Part shown: one piece after another, positions 14,438-27,073 of the stretch
How positions within the stretch are numbered: the stretch's first letter is position 1
Layout: each line of letters opens with the position of its first letter
Assembly: GCA_012295275.1 (NCBI GenBank)
Contig: CM022672.1
Span: 19,629,394 to 19,693,393, forward strand
Length of the DNA stretch: 64,000 nucleotides
Direction of reading: 5' to 3'
DNA from: Chrysomallon squamiferum
Lineage: Eukaryota > Mollusca > Gastropoda > Neomphalida > Peltospiridae
Notes under the pieces: model-generated
Seen by the model: the letters and a program-made list of their open reading frames with translations, nothing else
What the model was told of the DNA's origin: nothing
Database searches by the model: none
Made by a program: the position numbers and the translations under genes

Positions 14438-14533
14438 CTAACAGGTCCAAGAAAGCGAGGTGTGACATCCCAGGGGTCTGCAGACACCAGTGGGGATTTG
14501 ACCCCAAATTCTCTGTCACCAATCTCCGCTTAA
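5556..14533 (+). CDS. TGFBR3: Betaglycan-like TGF-beta type III co-receptor (5' partial)
   Basis: A membrane proteoglycan co-receptor that in vertebrates binds TGF-beta ligands and inhibin and presents them to signalling receptors. Twelve exons join in frame apart from one break: 5556-5742, 6379-6505, 6759-6950, 7593-7770, 8485-8651, 9143-9292, 9985-10188, 10909-11050, 11881-11974, 12438-12775, 13737-13928, 14445-14533. The visible product is about 686 residues. Order: second half of the orphan domain (HNVEQFAKWVRKKFKALTSY, later YIAPVESYTRVPTANR); ZP-N (ITLLDPSC, LTECRTKF); a linker with SGSG; ZP-C with conserved cysteines; the membrane helix GLDSATVVGIAFAAF...LLTAALWFI; and a tail of about 33 residues ending PISA. 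The helix is very close to vertebrate betaglycan, which separates it from other ZP proteins. The signal peptide and first orphan half lie in missing 5' exons. The third exon has a one-base frame break at 6868-6871. Confidence 0.92.
6866..6873 (+). other. TGFBR3: Apparent -1 frameshift in betaglycan exon
   Basis: The frame entering the exon reads ...NDEPIEK and then hits a stop at 6877-6879. Shifting by one base at the TTT run (6869-6871) gives FYLIIKSPSGLRWHVRSRKV, which matches the betaglycan orphan domain (the vertebrate ILILKCKKSVNWVIKS region) and ends exactly at the GTAAGT donor. The twelve exons sum to 2060 nt, one short of a multiple of three, so a single missing base explains everything. 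One missing T (TTT for TTTT) is the simplest reading. It could be an assembly error or a real null allele. Confidence 0.85.
7190..7560. repeat. Diverged tandem repeat in the intron before exon 4
   Basis: Phrases such as TTCAGTA(C/T)ATATTTATCTCCCTTTAA recur every 50-60 bp across this intron. The copies are diverged and together fill most of the intron 3' half. No coding signal is present. Confidence 0.6.
7786..8050. repeat. AT-rich minisatellite, about 28-bp unit
   Basis: The phrase CTG(A/G)ATAACAACAGCAAT(A/G)ATATTGTAAT repeats about eight times immediately after the donor of the exon ending at 7770. Units vary by short indels. Confidence 0.85.
8390..8415. repeat. (GT)n microsatellite
   Basis: A GTGTGT tract in a betaglycan intron. 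A second, longer one lies at about 8726-8753 in the next intron. Confidence 0.9.
10230..10770. repeat. AT-rich minisatellite, about 50-bp unit, in a betaglycan intron
   Basis: Units of the form TTAATTAAAG(C/T)A(G/A)TTTTTTTCTCAATATTT..CATTA occur about ten times with variable spacing and fill nearly the whole intron between the exons ending at 10188 and beginning at 10909. Confidence 0.8.
11100..11560. repeat. Tandem repeat, about 85-100-bp unit, in a betaglycan intron
   Basis: The phrase GA(A/T)TTGGGAAGATTATAAAATTCTA.TTCTGTTTGTTTTCAAACATTTGATGACTGTTTAT recurs about five times with substitutions and short indels. It occupies the first part of the intron after the exon ending at 11050. Confidence 0.75.
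13338..13735. repeat. Long (TTA/TTG)n array abutting a splice acceptor
   Basis: Almost 400 bp of TTA, TTG, GTA and CTA triplets run directly into the acceptor TTATTATTAG of the exon that encodes the transmembrane helix (starting 13737). The repeat therefore supplies the polypyrimidine context of that acceptor. It also creates meaningless poly-Leu/Ile/Tyr open frames in several phases. Confidence 0.9.
14348..14439. repeat. (TTA)n array abutting the last betaglycan acceptor
   Basis: TTA repeats run to within a few bases of the CTAACAG acceptor of the final coding exon (14445). This is the second consecutive intron of the gene with the same arrangement. Confidence 0.9.
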
Positions 14534-14590
14534 ACACTGTGTGACGAGTGAGCTGTCAGGATCAACAAAACAGCTCATTCATAATCCTGG

Positions 14591-14821
14591 GTGATTTTGT
14601 TCACAGCGGATCCATTGTGATGGGTGATTCGTTCGCAGTGGATCTGTTGTGACGGCTGACTTTGTTCACAATGGATCACTTGTGATGGGTGATTCGTTCA
14701 CAGTGGATCTGTTGTGATGGGTGATTTTGTTCACAATGGATCACTTGTGATGGGTGATCCGTTCACAGTGGATCCATTGTGATGGGTGATTTTGTTCACA
14801 GTGGATCTGTTGTACTGGGTG
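14591..14821 (+). repeat. 33-bp minisatellite in the betaglycan 3' UTR
   Basis: Seven units of about 33 bp begin 58 nt after the stop codon. Two unit types roughly alternate, one with GTGATTTTGTTCACAATGG and one with GTGATTCGTTCACAGTGG, giving a 65-bp higher-order period. Some units carry GATCCATTGTGA and others TCACAATGGATC, which are exact reverse complements, so the transcript could form several alternative hairpins. Confidence 0.85.
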
Positions 14822-17800
14822 ACTGGACTACAGTGGACAACAAACAATGAGTTGTGTTCGGATGTGGTGGTGACGACTATAACGATGCAGTTGTAAATGT
14901 TCGGAGAAGCGGGTAGCCGTGGCAGCAGCCACTTGTCACTGCTCAACACTGTGACTGGGTCTTGCCACACTGTGTTACAACAACAACAACAACAACAACA
15001 ACACTTAATTTTTTAATGACTTACCTCTCTTGCCTGAGCTTGTGTATGACACTTGTAGGTTCTTCTGGGATTTCAATTCAGGGATTCAAAGCTGATAATT
15101 TATTTTAAATGCCCAGATCAGTTCAGATTTGTCTGACAGACCACGTATCACACATGTAACTCGACGGTGCATTTTGTTATCAAAACAAAGCAAAATAAAA
15201 TCAGGGTTTGTTTAAATTCGCTAACTAAAAAGCTGGTGGAAATGAAGGTGTTGAACTTTTGTTTTCAGCTTACAGTTGTGTGTTCAAAAAGTACAGGCAG
15301 GCCACATGGTGTGACAAGATTGTCGTTTTAAAATGATTGTCTGGTGCCTAGGAAGAAGATTTAGTGGTGAATCCCATCCACAATTTAATATCTGGCATTT
15401 GTTTTAAAAGGATCACATTGCTTTTAAATACACAATAATTAAATTTTTATTTTTATTTTTCAAAGAGTTAAATTATTTTCCTTTTATCCTTTGAAAATAT
15501 AATTTTACAGTCATAATGTTTTGAAAATGTTAATATTTTTACTTCGGTTTTAAAATTTTATTTTGCTACAAGGAACCCCCATTTATTTTTTTTAAACTAC
15601 TAAATAGTTTACATTTTTATAGAAAACAATTTCTTTACTCTGTTGGATGGGTTTTAGAAGGAGCATCAGAAAGGAGGAAATAGAAACAGAAAAAGTTAAC
15701 TGGTGTTTCTATGGAAATTCCATGACAGCAGAGTGCCAGTGAACAGTTGCATTTTAGAGCTGTATGCTGGTGAAGGAATGAATTTTCTTTGTAACAAGAA
15801 ATCATGAAGAAAAAAGTTCCTTTGCATCTTGTGTTAATGCCTGCTGTTAAGTTGTACTGGACAAAAAAAAAAAAAAATAAAAAAAAAATAACATGTTACA
15901 ATGTCACACCAAAGCAGAAGACTTTTTTTTTGTCAGTATTGCATTTCAAAGATCAGGGAATTTAATTGATATTATGAACATTTTTGGAACAATGATTAAC
16001 AAGATGGCATCTTTAGAAAAAATAGAAATTGTTTGGATTTTTTTTTTCTTTTTTTTTATTTATTGATATATAAATATATATATATATAATTTTTTTTTTT
16101 TTGTCGAAGCAGTATTTGTTGAGTGGTTACAATATTTTTTTTTTTTTTTCAATATGGTGTATGAAAATTATTTAAAGCATTACAGATTTTGTTATTAAAT
16201 GTCATCTTGAATTAATAATGTCCCAGTTTTTAATGTTCCCTTTGTGTATGTGTTTTTAAATGACTAATCTGTTCCCAGATCAATGTTCTGTATCCTGAAA
16301 TATGTGTTCCTTGTGTTTGTACCATTTTCTCCATAACCTGTGACAATGATCAGGCAGCTGTTTTTCGAACGTTGGGTGTGTTTATTTTAGTGAAAAACAA
16401 GATTTGAAAGAAACACTCTTATTCAAAGAAGCATAGAGAAGATCTGATAGCAAAAACTTTTGTTATGTGATGCATAAATAAACAGATACTTTCAGTATGA
16501 TAAGAAAATGTTTTTTTTTTTCTGCAGCATTATATTTACAGTTTTTATCCTCAGAATTTTAGAATTAACAAATCATAGTTGTAATGAGATTTTATCTTCC
16601 ACCATTTTGAAAAATTTATTGACATTGTTTCACAATTTTTATTATGTTTGTTAAGAGCTTTTTGCATTCAGATCTTCAGTGTAAAATATAAAAAATAAGA
16701 AGAAAAAAATATTTGGTAAATTTGTTAAAATTGGAAATAATATATAAAAAAAAAAAATAAAAACAAATATTTTTATTGTTATTTAAAGTACAGCTGTATA
16801 ATTTTGTATATTTCTTTTTCTTGTGTTATTGTTCAGGAGTACAGAATTCTAAATTGATTTTTTAAAAATATTTTAAAATTTATTTATTATTTCCATTTTA
16901 ACAAATTTAAAACAGAACAAAAAGAAGTAGAAAAACTAAATAATTTTTTTTTTTTTTTTTTTATATTTTGGATTTGTTTTGCCAAAAACATACTGAATTT
17001 ACAAAAAAGTAGAAAATAAAGTAATGTTAAATTTGTCACTGTTTGCCAAAAATTATTTAAGCATTGAAGCTTTCAAATTCATACTACGATAAATAAATAC
17101 CTTTTCATAGAATACTTAACTGTACAGATTTATTTAAATTAACAAATTAATTTTTAAATATTTATTTTTGTCAATTAATGTAAGCAAAAGATAAAAAAGT
17201 TACAAAAGTAAAACAAAGACAATAAGGTGTGACTTCATGTCTTGGTTTTTTTAAGTCTGTTTGCCTCTGCTTGCCACTTCAAATGGTTGTTTGTTTATAT
17301 AACATTATTAATTGTTTTTAATCTTTCTCTATTACTGTTAGCTTCCTATAAAATATTTTTGTTAAACGATATTTTGTTTGGTGTAAAGTTGATTAAAGCA
17401 GCAATGGTATCACTGTAATTTATTTTTTCATTTGAATTTATCTCTATGCCTGTAAATATTCATTTCATATGAATTAACATGAATACATTTTTAGAAGTAG
17501 AATTTAAACTATGTACTAAAAAAAAAAAATGAAAAAAAATGAAAAAGAATAGTTAGAAATTTTTTTTCTTTCTAAAAACAACAATAAAAAAGACATCTAA
17601 AAAAAAAAAAAAAATTAAATCTAATGTTAATAAATAAATAATTTCAACTTAAAAACTGAAAAATTAAAACAATAAACAAATTTAAAAAAATAAAAAAAAT
17701 TAAATGTTAAGAAAACAATTAAAATAAATATGTACAATCATATTTAAGTCCTTTTATTTAATGCTTTAACAATATATATATATATACACATATAGATATA

Positions 17801-20800
17801 GATACATTAAAAATTGTATTAGTCCAAATCAACTCTCCATGCTTTTGTTGTTCTTGAAATGTTTATGTTTTTGTTTGGTTTTATTTTTTGATGTGTTGTG
17901 TTTTGTTTTATTTTCTGATGTGTTTTGTTTTGTGTTGTTCATCTTGATATTCAGTAGACGGGAAAGTATTAATTTATTATTTTTTATATATACCTCAGTC
18001 CAACCAGTGTACCTCAGTTTCGTTTGTAACCATGGTAACCACAGTGTTCATACATTGTATAGATCGTAGGATGTTAGAGATGAGTATATATATATATGTG
18101 TGTGTGTAGAAATGCTGTTCTCTGCATATCCTTATTATTAATAATATTATTTTTTATACATGATAATTTGAGGCTTAATTCTGCTGCAGTATTTAGTATC
18201 TTACTTTAAATATTTATAAATAAAACAAGAAATACTTTGCTTTTATTTATAACTTTAGTATAGATTTGTGTTCTGTGATAGAAAAAAAACAAAACAACAT
18301 TAACAAACATTTGTTATTATTATTTTATTTTTTTACCAAAATAAATGATAAAACATAATAAATAAAACAGAGCTCAGGAAAAACGAAAAAGACAAAATCA
18401 TATTCATGAAGGACTATGGTTATGTCATTGATACAGCAGTTTTGGAAGATGTTTGTGCTAAACACCAAACTTTATTGGTTTGGAAGTGTGTATTAATAAT
18501 AAAATTCTGCCAAAAATTATTTATTTCAGGTCATTATGACAGTATTTTGAAATATTTTTATGTAACATTTAGAAATAATGTTTAGTTAAAAATAACTGCG
18601 GCAGAAAGTCTCCATTTTGTAAATTAATAAATTTATGCTCCACCCCATAGGAAAAGATTATTTTAAAAAAAATGAAAAAAAGTTCAAAATGTTTTTTTAT
18701 TTTTGTTTGAAGTAACTGATAGTGTTTTTATGGTTTTGAAATTTTTCTGTAAATGAAAGATGAATTGATTTTTATTATAATTTTTTTTTTTTTTTACATT
18801 TTACATCAAGCAAACATATTTATGATCCTGCTGAATTGTTATTTATTTTTTAAATAATAGTAAAAAAATCATAACTTTTACATTGCTTCTACTCACTTAT
18901 TACATTAAAACTCCATTACATTGCAAGAAAATGTTGTAATAATAAAAATAAATAAAAATAAATGAATTGAAATGAAAAATAATGAAACGAAATGAAATAA
19001 AATAATCCATTTGTTAATTTAAACATTTTTCAAAAATGAAATAGCAGACTGTAACTTGGTCTGCCCAAGCTGAAATTTATTTTTTCCTTGTTATGGTTCA
19101 TATACTTTGTTGATGTAAGTTATGTACATAATATATCTATACCTATCTATCTATCTATATATATATTAGTAAACATTTTTGTTTTTACACAAAACATGAC
19201 TTGTATATTTTTTTCAGTCTTCGTTGTTGTGTAGTTCATTGTGGTTTTTTTTTTTTTTTTTTTGCTGTAAGTATATTTTAAGGCTGTGCTAAATAATGTA
19301 AATATTTTACATAGTTTTTTTAAATTTTATTTTAGGGTTTTTTGACATAAATCTCGCCATTGTGAGGAACATTACAGTATGGAAAATTTGTGTCAAATAC
19401 ATTCATATTATTATATATTTATTGCTGTCTGATAATGGTAGATGATCTGAGAGTATCATTCAGTCATTTCTTCATTCTCATGTTCATTCAAATTAAGATC
19501 TGAAGCAAAATTGAAACAGAAGTATCAAACATTTAAAAAAAAAAAATTATTATTATTTTATTATCAGTAGTTATTGTTATTATTATCAATATTGTATTAC
19601 TACTACTGTATTATCATTAATATTGTATTCTTAGTCTATAATAATTATTGTTAGTATATTTTTTTCTTTCAAATTATTCTTTGTAACATAATAATTCATA
19701 ATTCATGTCTTTGCAGTAGTGTCTGCCTGTCTTATGCACACATTATCAACAAACCTTTCATTAATGACTTAACTTCTGTCCTTTTCTAGTCTGAGTTTTC
19801 AGTCAAACATTACTGTACATACATGCATGAAGCAGCCAAAGTGTCTATACAGAACAAAAGTAGATTATAATCATTTCGACTTGATTGTGTTAGCCATTAG
19901 CAAAATTAATTTAATATCAATCTTCAGTGACAAAATAAAATAAATATTGTGTTTATGAGTTAAGTGAAATAGATTAATATGTTCCATTACATTTATTTCT
20001 TTTCATTTCAGTTTTTATATCTCTCCATGATCTATTTTCCCCCTCTCATTTCTTCCACCACATTTTGACTTTTTTCTTTCCTGCCTTTCATTTATTATAT
20101 AACTGTCTCTGGTTTTTTTTTTTTTTTTTATTTTCTGGGGGTTTTTCTTCTTAAAAAAAAAAAAGAAAAAAGAAATGTCTCCATCCCTCTGTCTCATTAA
20201 ATCCCATTAAATAATGTGTTATAGATACATAAATGAAATCATGAATTTCGAGTAATTTATATTAAGCTGCTAAACTTCATATACATGAGATATTTATGTT
20301 TATCTCAAGTAAATTTTCAGCAAACTAAAACAAAATTACTGGATAAAATATTAAAGATGTATGTTTTTAAATCAATAGTAATAATAATTCAGATTTTAAG
20401 ATTTTAAAAATTTAGTACTTCATGTTAATTGGACAATTAAACTTGTTAATGAAATGAAGTTAAATTAACTTGTAAATTAACCAGAATTTACTCACAGATA
20501 TCTGTGTGAACTCAAAGCTACGTTAATAAGTCATGGCTGTTTCAATATTATTTCCTGTATTCAAGAGACTTTTTATGAAATTATTGTTTTCTTTTTGAAC
20601 ACTTTATAACTATATTTTACTGCTACTATCTCTGATAGGTACTTCTACAACATTTGTTCTGAAACTTTTCTTTATATATATATATATATATATATTTATT
20701 TATTTTCATTTTTTTTTTTCAGCCTGAATGAATTTAATTATCATTGCTATAATTGAAGCTTAGTGAATTTTTTTTTTAGACCTCTTACGGGTAGCATTAT

Positions 20801-23800
20801 AAATGAGGTCTAGAAAATACTTTCACTTGTGTTGTTATGGTTACTGTAGCAGAGCCAATCAGAAAAGCTGACACATATTTATGACTACTTTGTAGGAAGG
20901 TAATTTAGTGGCTTTTAGAATCCCTATCTTTACATGCTTTTTTAGAGAAAGGTTTTTTTTTTTTGTTTTTTTTCTCACTTTTATAAAATGACAGATCACG
21001 GCACTGAGAAACAGGTTATAATTCTGAGTAACAAATGGATACAGAATACTTGCAGCATGAAACAAAAATTTAATTATTCTCTGTTCTCATTGTATTTCTT
21101 AAAATCACGTGTACTAAATTTTACATGGGAGCAGAAATTGTTTTATAGTATTATAATGCAATATAAATTATTTGATTATGAAATGAAATTTTAAAATCCA
21201 GAGCCATTCTTTTAAGAAATCCTTTAATGTTTGTTATTTGCTAATTATGTGTTGTTTTAATATTAAAAGAAATAACCCTAGATTTACAATATTTAAATTT
21301 GGAAGTACCATTTCTAATAGATATGATTGTGCTTTAAAAAAAGTATTGAGCATGGTAGAAAAAAAAGAAAAAAAAAAAAGAGGTAGGATAAAAATGTGTT
21401 ACTTCTTAATTTATAATATTACACTTTTATTTAGTAACAGTGAAATTAAACTATTTCAACTACAAAAGAACAAAAAGAAAAGGTAACATGAAACTGTTAA
21501 TTACACATTTTGAAAATTATTTCATACGTATATGTGAAATATTAAGATTGAAATATTTGAAATTAAAACACTACATATACTATTTGTTATCTTTTACTGC
21601 CCAAATTTTTATATTATATATTTTCTTTTGGTTTTTTTCTCTCTCCATCATTTAATAAATAATTAATTAGTTAATTAAGTCAATTACAGAAATCCTTTCA
21701 GATGAAAGTTCCAGCCATTATGAAAATGTGGATTACTGTCTTGATTTTTACAACATTATTTAAAAGATTATTAAAAAAAATTATTCTACCACTTGTACAC
21801 TTCTTACTAAAAGCCATATTTGATATTGCAATGCTTTGTAAATTGTTGCAACAAATGGCAGCAAATTGTTGATTATTATTGGTTAGTTTGGAATCTTTTT
21901 CACTTTATTATTACAGTTTTTCTGTTTCTGACTGAAAAGGCAGCTGGCTGTTACAAAAAAAAAGACAATCACATAATATTTTGTCACTTCTTTGTAAATA
22001 CTCCTCCCGGTTTTCCACATTGTGTCCTGTGATGTGTTTTTATAGTTCAGTTGTACTGAGTTTTTGACTTTTCTACCAGTTTTATGGCAACGTAAATGGC
22101 TCTATAAAGTTTCTGAAAGGTGTAGTGGATTTGAATGCTGCATAAAATAATAATTATGAAAGATACGGTTAGTAAATAAATAATTGGCCAAACACATGCT
22201 GCAAACTCAAAAAAATAACTGTTTAGTTGTTTTGCGCAAGTCCAAACTTTACTACTAATAAAGTATGATGATGATGATAATACAAGTCCATATTTTTCCC
22301 TTCTTTCTCAAACAGTTGTGACTTTAAGAAGGCATAATAGATATAATAATAAATAAAGACATTGTCAGTTAATTATTTATTTATACTGAAACCAAACAAA
22401 TCTCTGTGCTTGTTTAATGACATTTTTAAATTATTGTATATTTCACACTGAGCAAAGACAAGCTACAAAAAATTAGGTAAATGTCAAATTTAGGTAGGTT
22501 ATTTGTTAACATCATCAGAGTTGTGTCTTAAAGCAGTCTGTCTGTCTATGGGTTTCACTAATTCTTAAGAGAAAAGTTTTTAAAAATAATAATAATAATA
22601 AATATTTCAGTTTTAGCTGTAATTAATAATTTGACAGAATAATTACAGGGCACTAAGTTACCACTATTATTTATCCTCTTATGTGAAAATGTAGGGAACA
22701 GAAACATACAACATCATCAAGGCAGAATATTTACCCCATATTAAAAAAAATTTTTTTTTTTAAAAACGTAATAAAAATAAAATAATTACATGATTTTTTT
22801 TTTTAAATCTCAGGTTATATTTGTTTGCAGTTACACTTAAATATTGGTATGCAAGCACTGTCTCAGGAGATATAAAAAAGAGATGCAAGGAGAGAAAAAA
22901 ATGATGAAAAAGACAGAAAATCAAAAGATAATGTTAGAGACTCCAGAAAATTTTGTTAATTATAAAATCAGAGATTTCAAATTTCTTAGGTTGTTATTAT
23001 TTTTATTATTATTATTTTAATCATCATTATCATCATAATTATAATTATTATTATTAAATGCAGTTATGTATGGCTAATTATGGAATTAGTAAACATGGCC
23101 ATAGATTATGATAAGCACAAATTTGTTTCAGTTTATTTGTTATATTAATTGATTTTAATGTTAGGCAAAAAAAAAAAAAAAAAAAAAAACCCAGAATAAT
23201 AACAACATGTACAGTTAACATTTCTGGGAAGAAGTGTAAGTTTTAAAATCTGAATTCACTTTTTTTCTTCTTCAGTTTATTATTAATTGCTGTTATTGTT
23301 ACAGTCACTATAATTATTTTTAGTGGCAGTTATTATGTCTTTAATTATGTTAAGTGAAAAGTACTGTCACTATAATTATTTTAAGTAAAAGTTATTTTAA
23401 GTATTTTAGTAAAATGTTGGCATTTTTACCAAGTTTGCTTGCTTGTAAGTCAGTGTACTGTTTGATAAACATTATTTTATATAATTATTCTACTTACAAT
23501 GTTGAATTGTTTATCAAATGTATTTGTCATTGTCATACTGTAGGATGGTGTATGTTGGGGGTGGGGTTTCAATGATTTTGAAAGACTGTATTAAATTTAT
23601 CAGCATTATGGAAATTTGTGCATAATAAAAAAATAAAAATAAAAATATATAAAAATATATAAAATAAATTAAAATGCACCCAGTAAAATTCTTATCTAAC
23701 AAAAAGTATTATAACACCCTACAGCTATGACAGTTTTGTTCAGGGAAAGAAAAAGAAAAAAATGTATTTTATTATTATTTTTTTTTTTTTTGGTATCTAG

Positions 23801-23911
23801 TCTGTTGGTAGAATTGAGGACAGGACAGGTTATGTTTTACATTTTGAATAATGTATTGACTGATGAAATAATAATTTTAAAAAGTTATGATGATCATTTA
23901 TGATTAACAAA

Positions 23912-23942
<31 letters not shown>

Positions 23943-24008
23943 ATTAAGTACCTCAGATTTATTTACCTCATTAATTTTAATATTTACAATAATTCTTGTG
24001 CCTAAAAT

Positions 24009-24047
<39 letters not shown>

Positions 24048-24763
24048 TTTGGTATAAGGAAAAAAGTAAATAAATAATTAACTAAAAAATACAAGTCCTA
24101 TGGGAACAAAAGTTAAATGCTGTTCTGCTATGCAAACCACCTCATGTTTTATTATTATTTGATATTAAAATAACCAAAAAAAAAAACACACAACTAATTC
24201 AATTATTGTTAGCTATATCATGCAGAAATGTATATATGCTTTAGTATAAAGCTTATTCTTAAATCATTAAAATTGTTGCATTTTCATCTCATTCTCATTA
24301 TTAATAATAATATACCTTTAATATTTTTAAATTTTGTTTTAAAATTCAAGAAAAGAATAATATAGTTTAAAATTAAAAAAATGGTTTGGTTTGAAGTATG
24401 TTTCAAATAGATTATTGTTGTACTGCATAATAGTAATAAATAAAACAGATTTTAAAAAAAGTAAGATGTATTTCACAAATATGTTTTTTAGTTTTAATCG
24501 TTTTATTTTAGTTCATTGAAATACTCAATTTAAAAGTTATTGTTATTATTTAATATAATGTATATTATATAGGTAGAAGAAAAAACTTAAACATGGATAC
24601 ATGAATGCAGAATAATTTTAGTTTTTTTTTAAATTATGTTTCTCATTCATAATTATTTAATGAATTATTTCCCTTTAGTAAGTCTTGCATAAGAGAAATT
24701 TAAGAAAAATGTAACTGCATTAATTAATGTTTCACATATTAATTACAATAGCAGTGAAATACA

Positions 24764-24767
<4 letters not shown>

Positions 24768-24818
<51 letters not shown>
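24768..24818. repeat. Long poly-T tract
   Basis: About 50 consecutive T residues. Similar but shorter tracts occur at 23911-23938 and 24011-24042. A poly-A-tailed retroelement inserted in reverse would look like this, but no element body is recognisable beside it. Confidence 0.9.
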
Positions 24819-24821
<3 letters not shown>

Positions 24822-26213
24822 GAATGACATTTGTTTCCTTTTTAATTCAAATACTTATTTTAAAATCAGTATGTTACCCGAGTGAGCCTTCCAGTTACAC
24901 AGAAACTGTAACTGACTGTAACACGGTCAGCTGGACAAATTAACGTATATTTCTGATGGCTATTTTTATACGTACTTGTGTTGTTGTTAGTCACATTCTC
25001 ATTAAAAGCTGGTTATTTCACAGTGTTACATATTATAATGTGTTACGTATACAGTATACCGGCTGTTTAATTTGTAAGCACCTAGAACATACGCCATATA
25101 TATATATATATCTATATATATATATAATATTATTATTATATATATAATACATATAATACGTCATGGATTTTGTTTTTTGTTTTTTTTCATGAAAATGTAC
25201 ATTTGTTTCCAAAGAAAAGAATAAATAATCCACAAGTTGTGTGATAAATGTGGTATTTTACTTGTTTTTTTTTTTTTCTTTCTTGTTTGTATTTGTACAT
25301 TGATGTACATGTGAGCACGTACTTTTGTTTGCGTATATGTTTAGATGGGTTTTTGTTCAGTAAGAAAATTGACATCATTTGAAATTAATTTTGAACATCA
25401 GTTAATTACAATAAAACAAGCTGATTTCATTTATAATTTATTCAGTAGTCTGGACAATAGATTACTGGTCTCTCAAGATAATAACCTATAATGTGTGGAT
25501 ATTTTAAAGTTAAAGGTAAATAATCCTTACTGAAGAAAATTTCTGAAGACTGAAATATGAGATAAAATAAAGAACAGATATAGTTACAATAATACAGTGT
25601 GTGTATGTGTGTGTGTGTGTGTGTGTGTTTATTATACAGGGCGATAACTAAACTTTTTGAAATGATTCAAAAACACTTATTGTGGATAAAAAATGTGGGA
25701 GAAGTGTTTGGGGGCTTCAAACGGTAATCGTAGACATAAAGAATTAATTCAGTGGATATCGTTTCTATCGCAATGGAGATTTATATTTTATTTATTTATT
25801 TATTTTTTTAAATAAAACCTTTTCATAATAATTTTTTTTTAAAAGATCGTCAATTTAGGTATGAGGTATTTGCCTCAATGTAGTTATGGCCATCACACAC
25901 ACACACACACACACACACACGAAGACTAATCGAAATGATAATTTGAGTAATTGACTTGAAGAAGAGTTTTTAATCCTGCTGTAGGTTTTTTCCAGTAATT
26001 TACGGAAACTGCGCCTGTTGCAAGCACTAAAATTATCAACTACAAAATCTGAACATACAAGTTCGATCCATGGTTTTTCAAGTCTTTAAACACACACACA
26101 CACGTTACTTACACTGATCGTCATGACAATCTTCATAACAATCGCATACAATATCATCTGCCATTTTTAACTTTATCCATATACTTGGGCATCCCATAAT
26201 GTCGGTCACTTTC

Positions 26214-26226
26214 GTCGCTAGGCAAT
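26214..26226 (+). promoter_or_regulatory. RFX X-box-like site upstream of the MSP-domain gene
   Basis: GTCGCTAGGCAAT lies about 105 bp before the start codon and differs at two positions from the canonical imperfect palindrome GTTGCTAGGCAAC. RFX factors use such sites to drive ciliary genes. The position suits a promoter element, but function is inferred from the motif alone. Confidence 0.4.
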
Positions 26227-26331
26227 CGGTAAGAAAATGCAATAACGCCGATGCGCACCTCTGATTTTATACTTCAGCCTGTTCACTTAGTGATGTGTTA
26301 TCAAGCATTTGTGAAAAAAACCTCTGCTACA

Positions 26332-26490
26332 ATGGCTACAAGCATCCCGCAGATGGTACAGATAAATCCTCCAAATGCTGTATGTTTTGAAGGTTTGTGA
26401 TGAACATTATTTTATAACGCAAGCATTAACGTATTTACTTTTTCAAGCATACAGTTAGATTGCGGAAATTTAAGCTAGGCTTTTGTTTAT

Positions 26491-26584
<94 letters not shown>

Positions 26585-26975
26585 CTTAGTGAAAACAATT
26601 TAAAAATAAAATAAAACAAATTATATATATATATAAAAAATATTTTTAAAAATTTGGAATCAAAAATCACATTTTTATTTATTTTTATATTTCATCATCA
26701 TTTTTGCTTATGTTGTTGTTGTTGTTGTTATTGTTATTGTTATTGTTATTATTATTAACATTTACACTGCAGTTTATACCATATTTTATCTCAAAGGACC
26801 TGCAAATGAAACGCTGTACTCAACAATAAGTTTGAACAATATTTTCGATTACCCCGTTGCATACAAAGTTAAAGTTACGGTTCCGAGCAAACTGTCAGTG
26901 GAATCACCCAAGGGAATTATTGGTGTCGGTCAAGAGGTTAATTTAAACCGTAAGTCGTTAAGAAGTATATCACAG

Positions 26976-27073
<98 letters not shown>

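Larger units (their letters stand above)
14534..26331. other. Betaglycan 3' UTR followed by gene-poor AT-rich DNA
   Basis: The stretch begins as the 3' UTR of the betaglycan-like gene. Several AATAAA hexamers occur; one at 16477-16482 lies about 1.9 kb past the stop and is a reasonable but unproven poly(A) signal. The rest is A/T-run DNA with poly-T tracts (24768-24818 is the longest), TA and CA repeats and no supported exon on either strand. Open frames here are short and low-complexity. From about 26050 the base composition becomes less AT-rich as the promoter of the MSP-domain gene begins. Confidence 0.6.
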
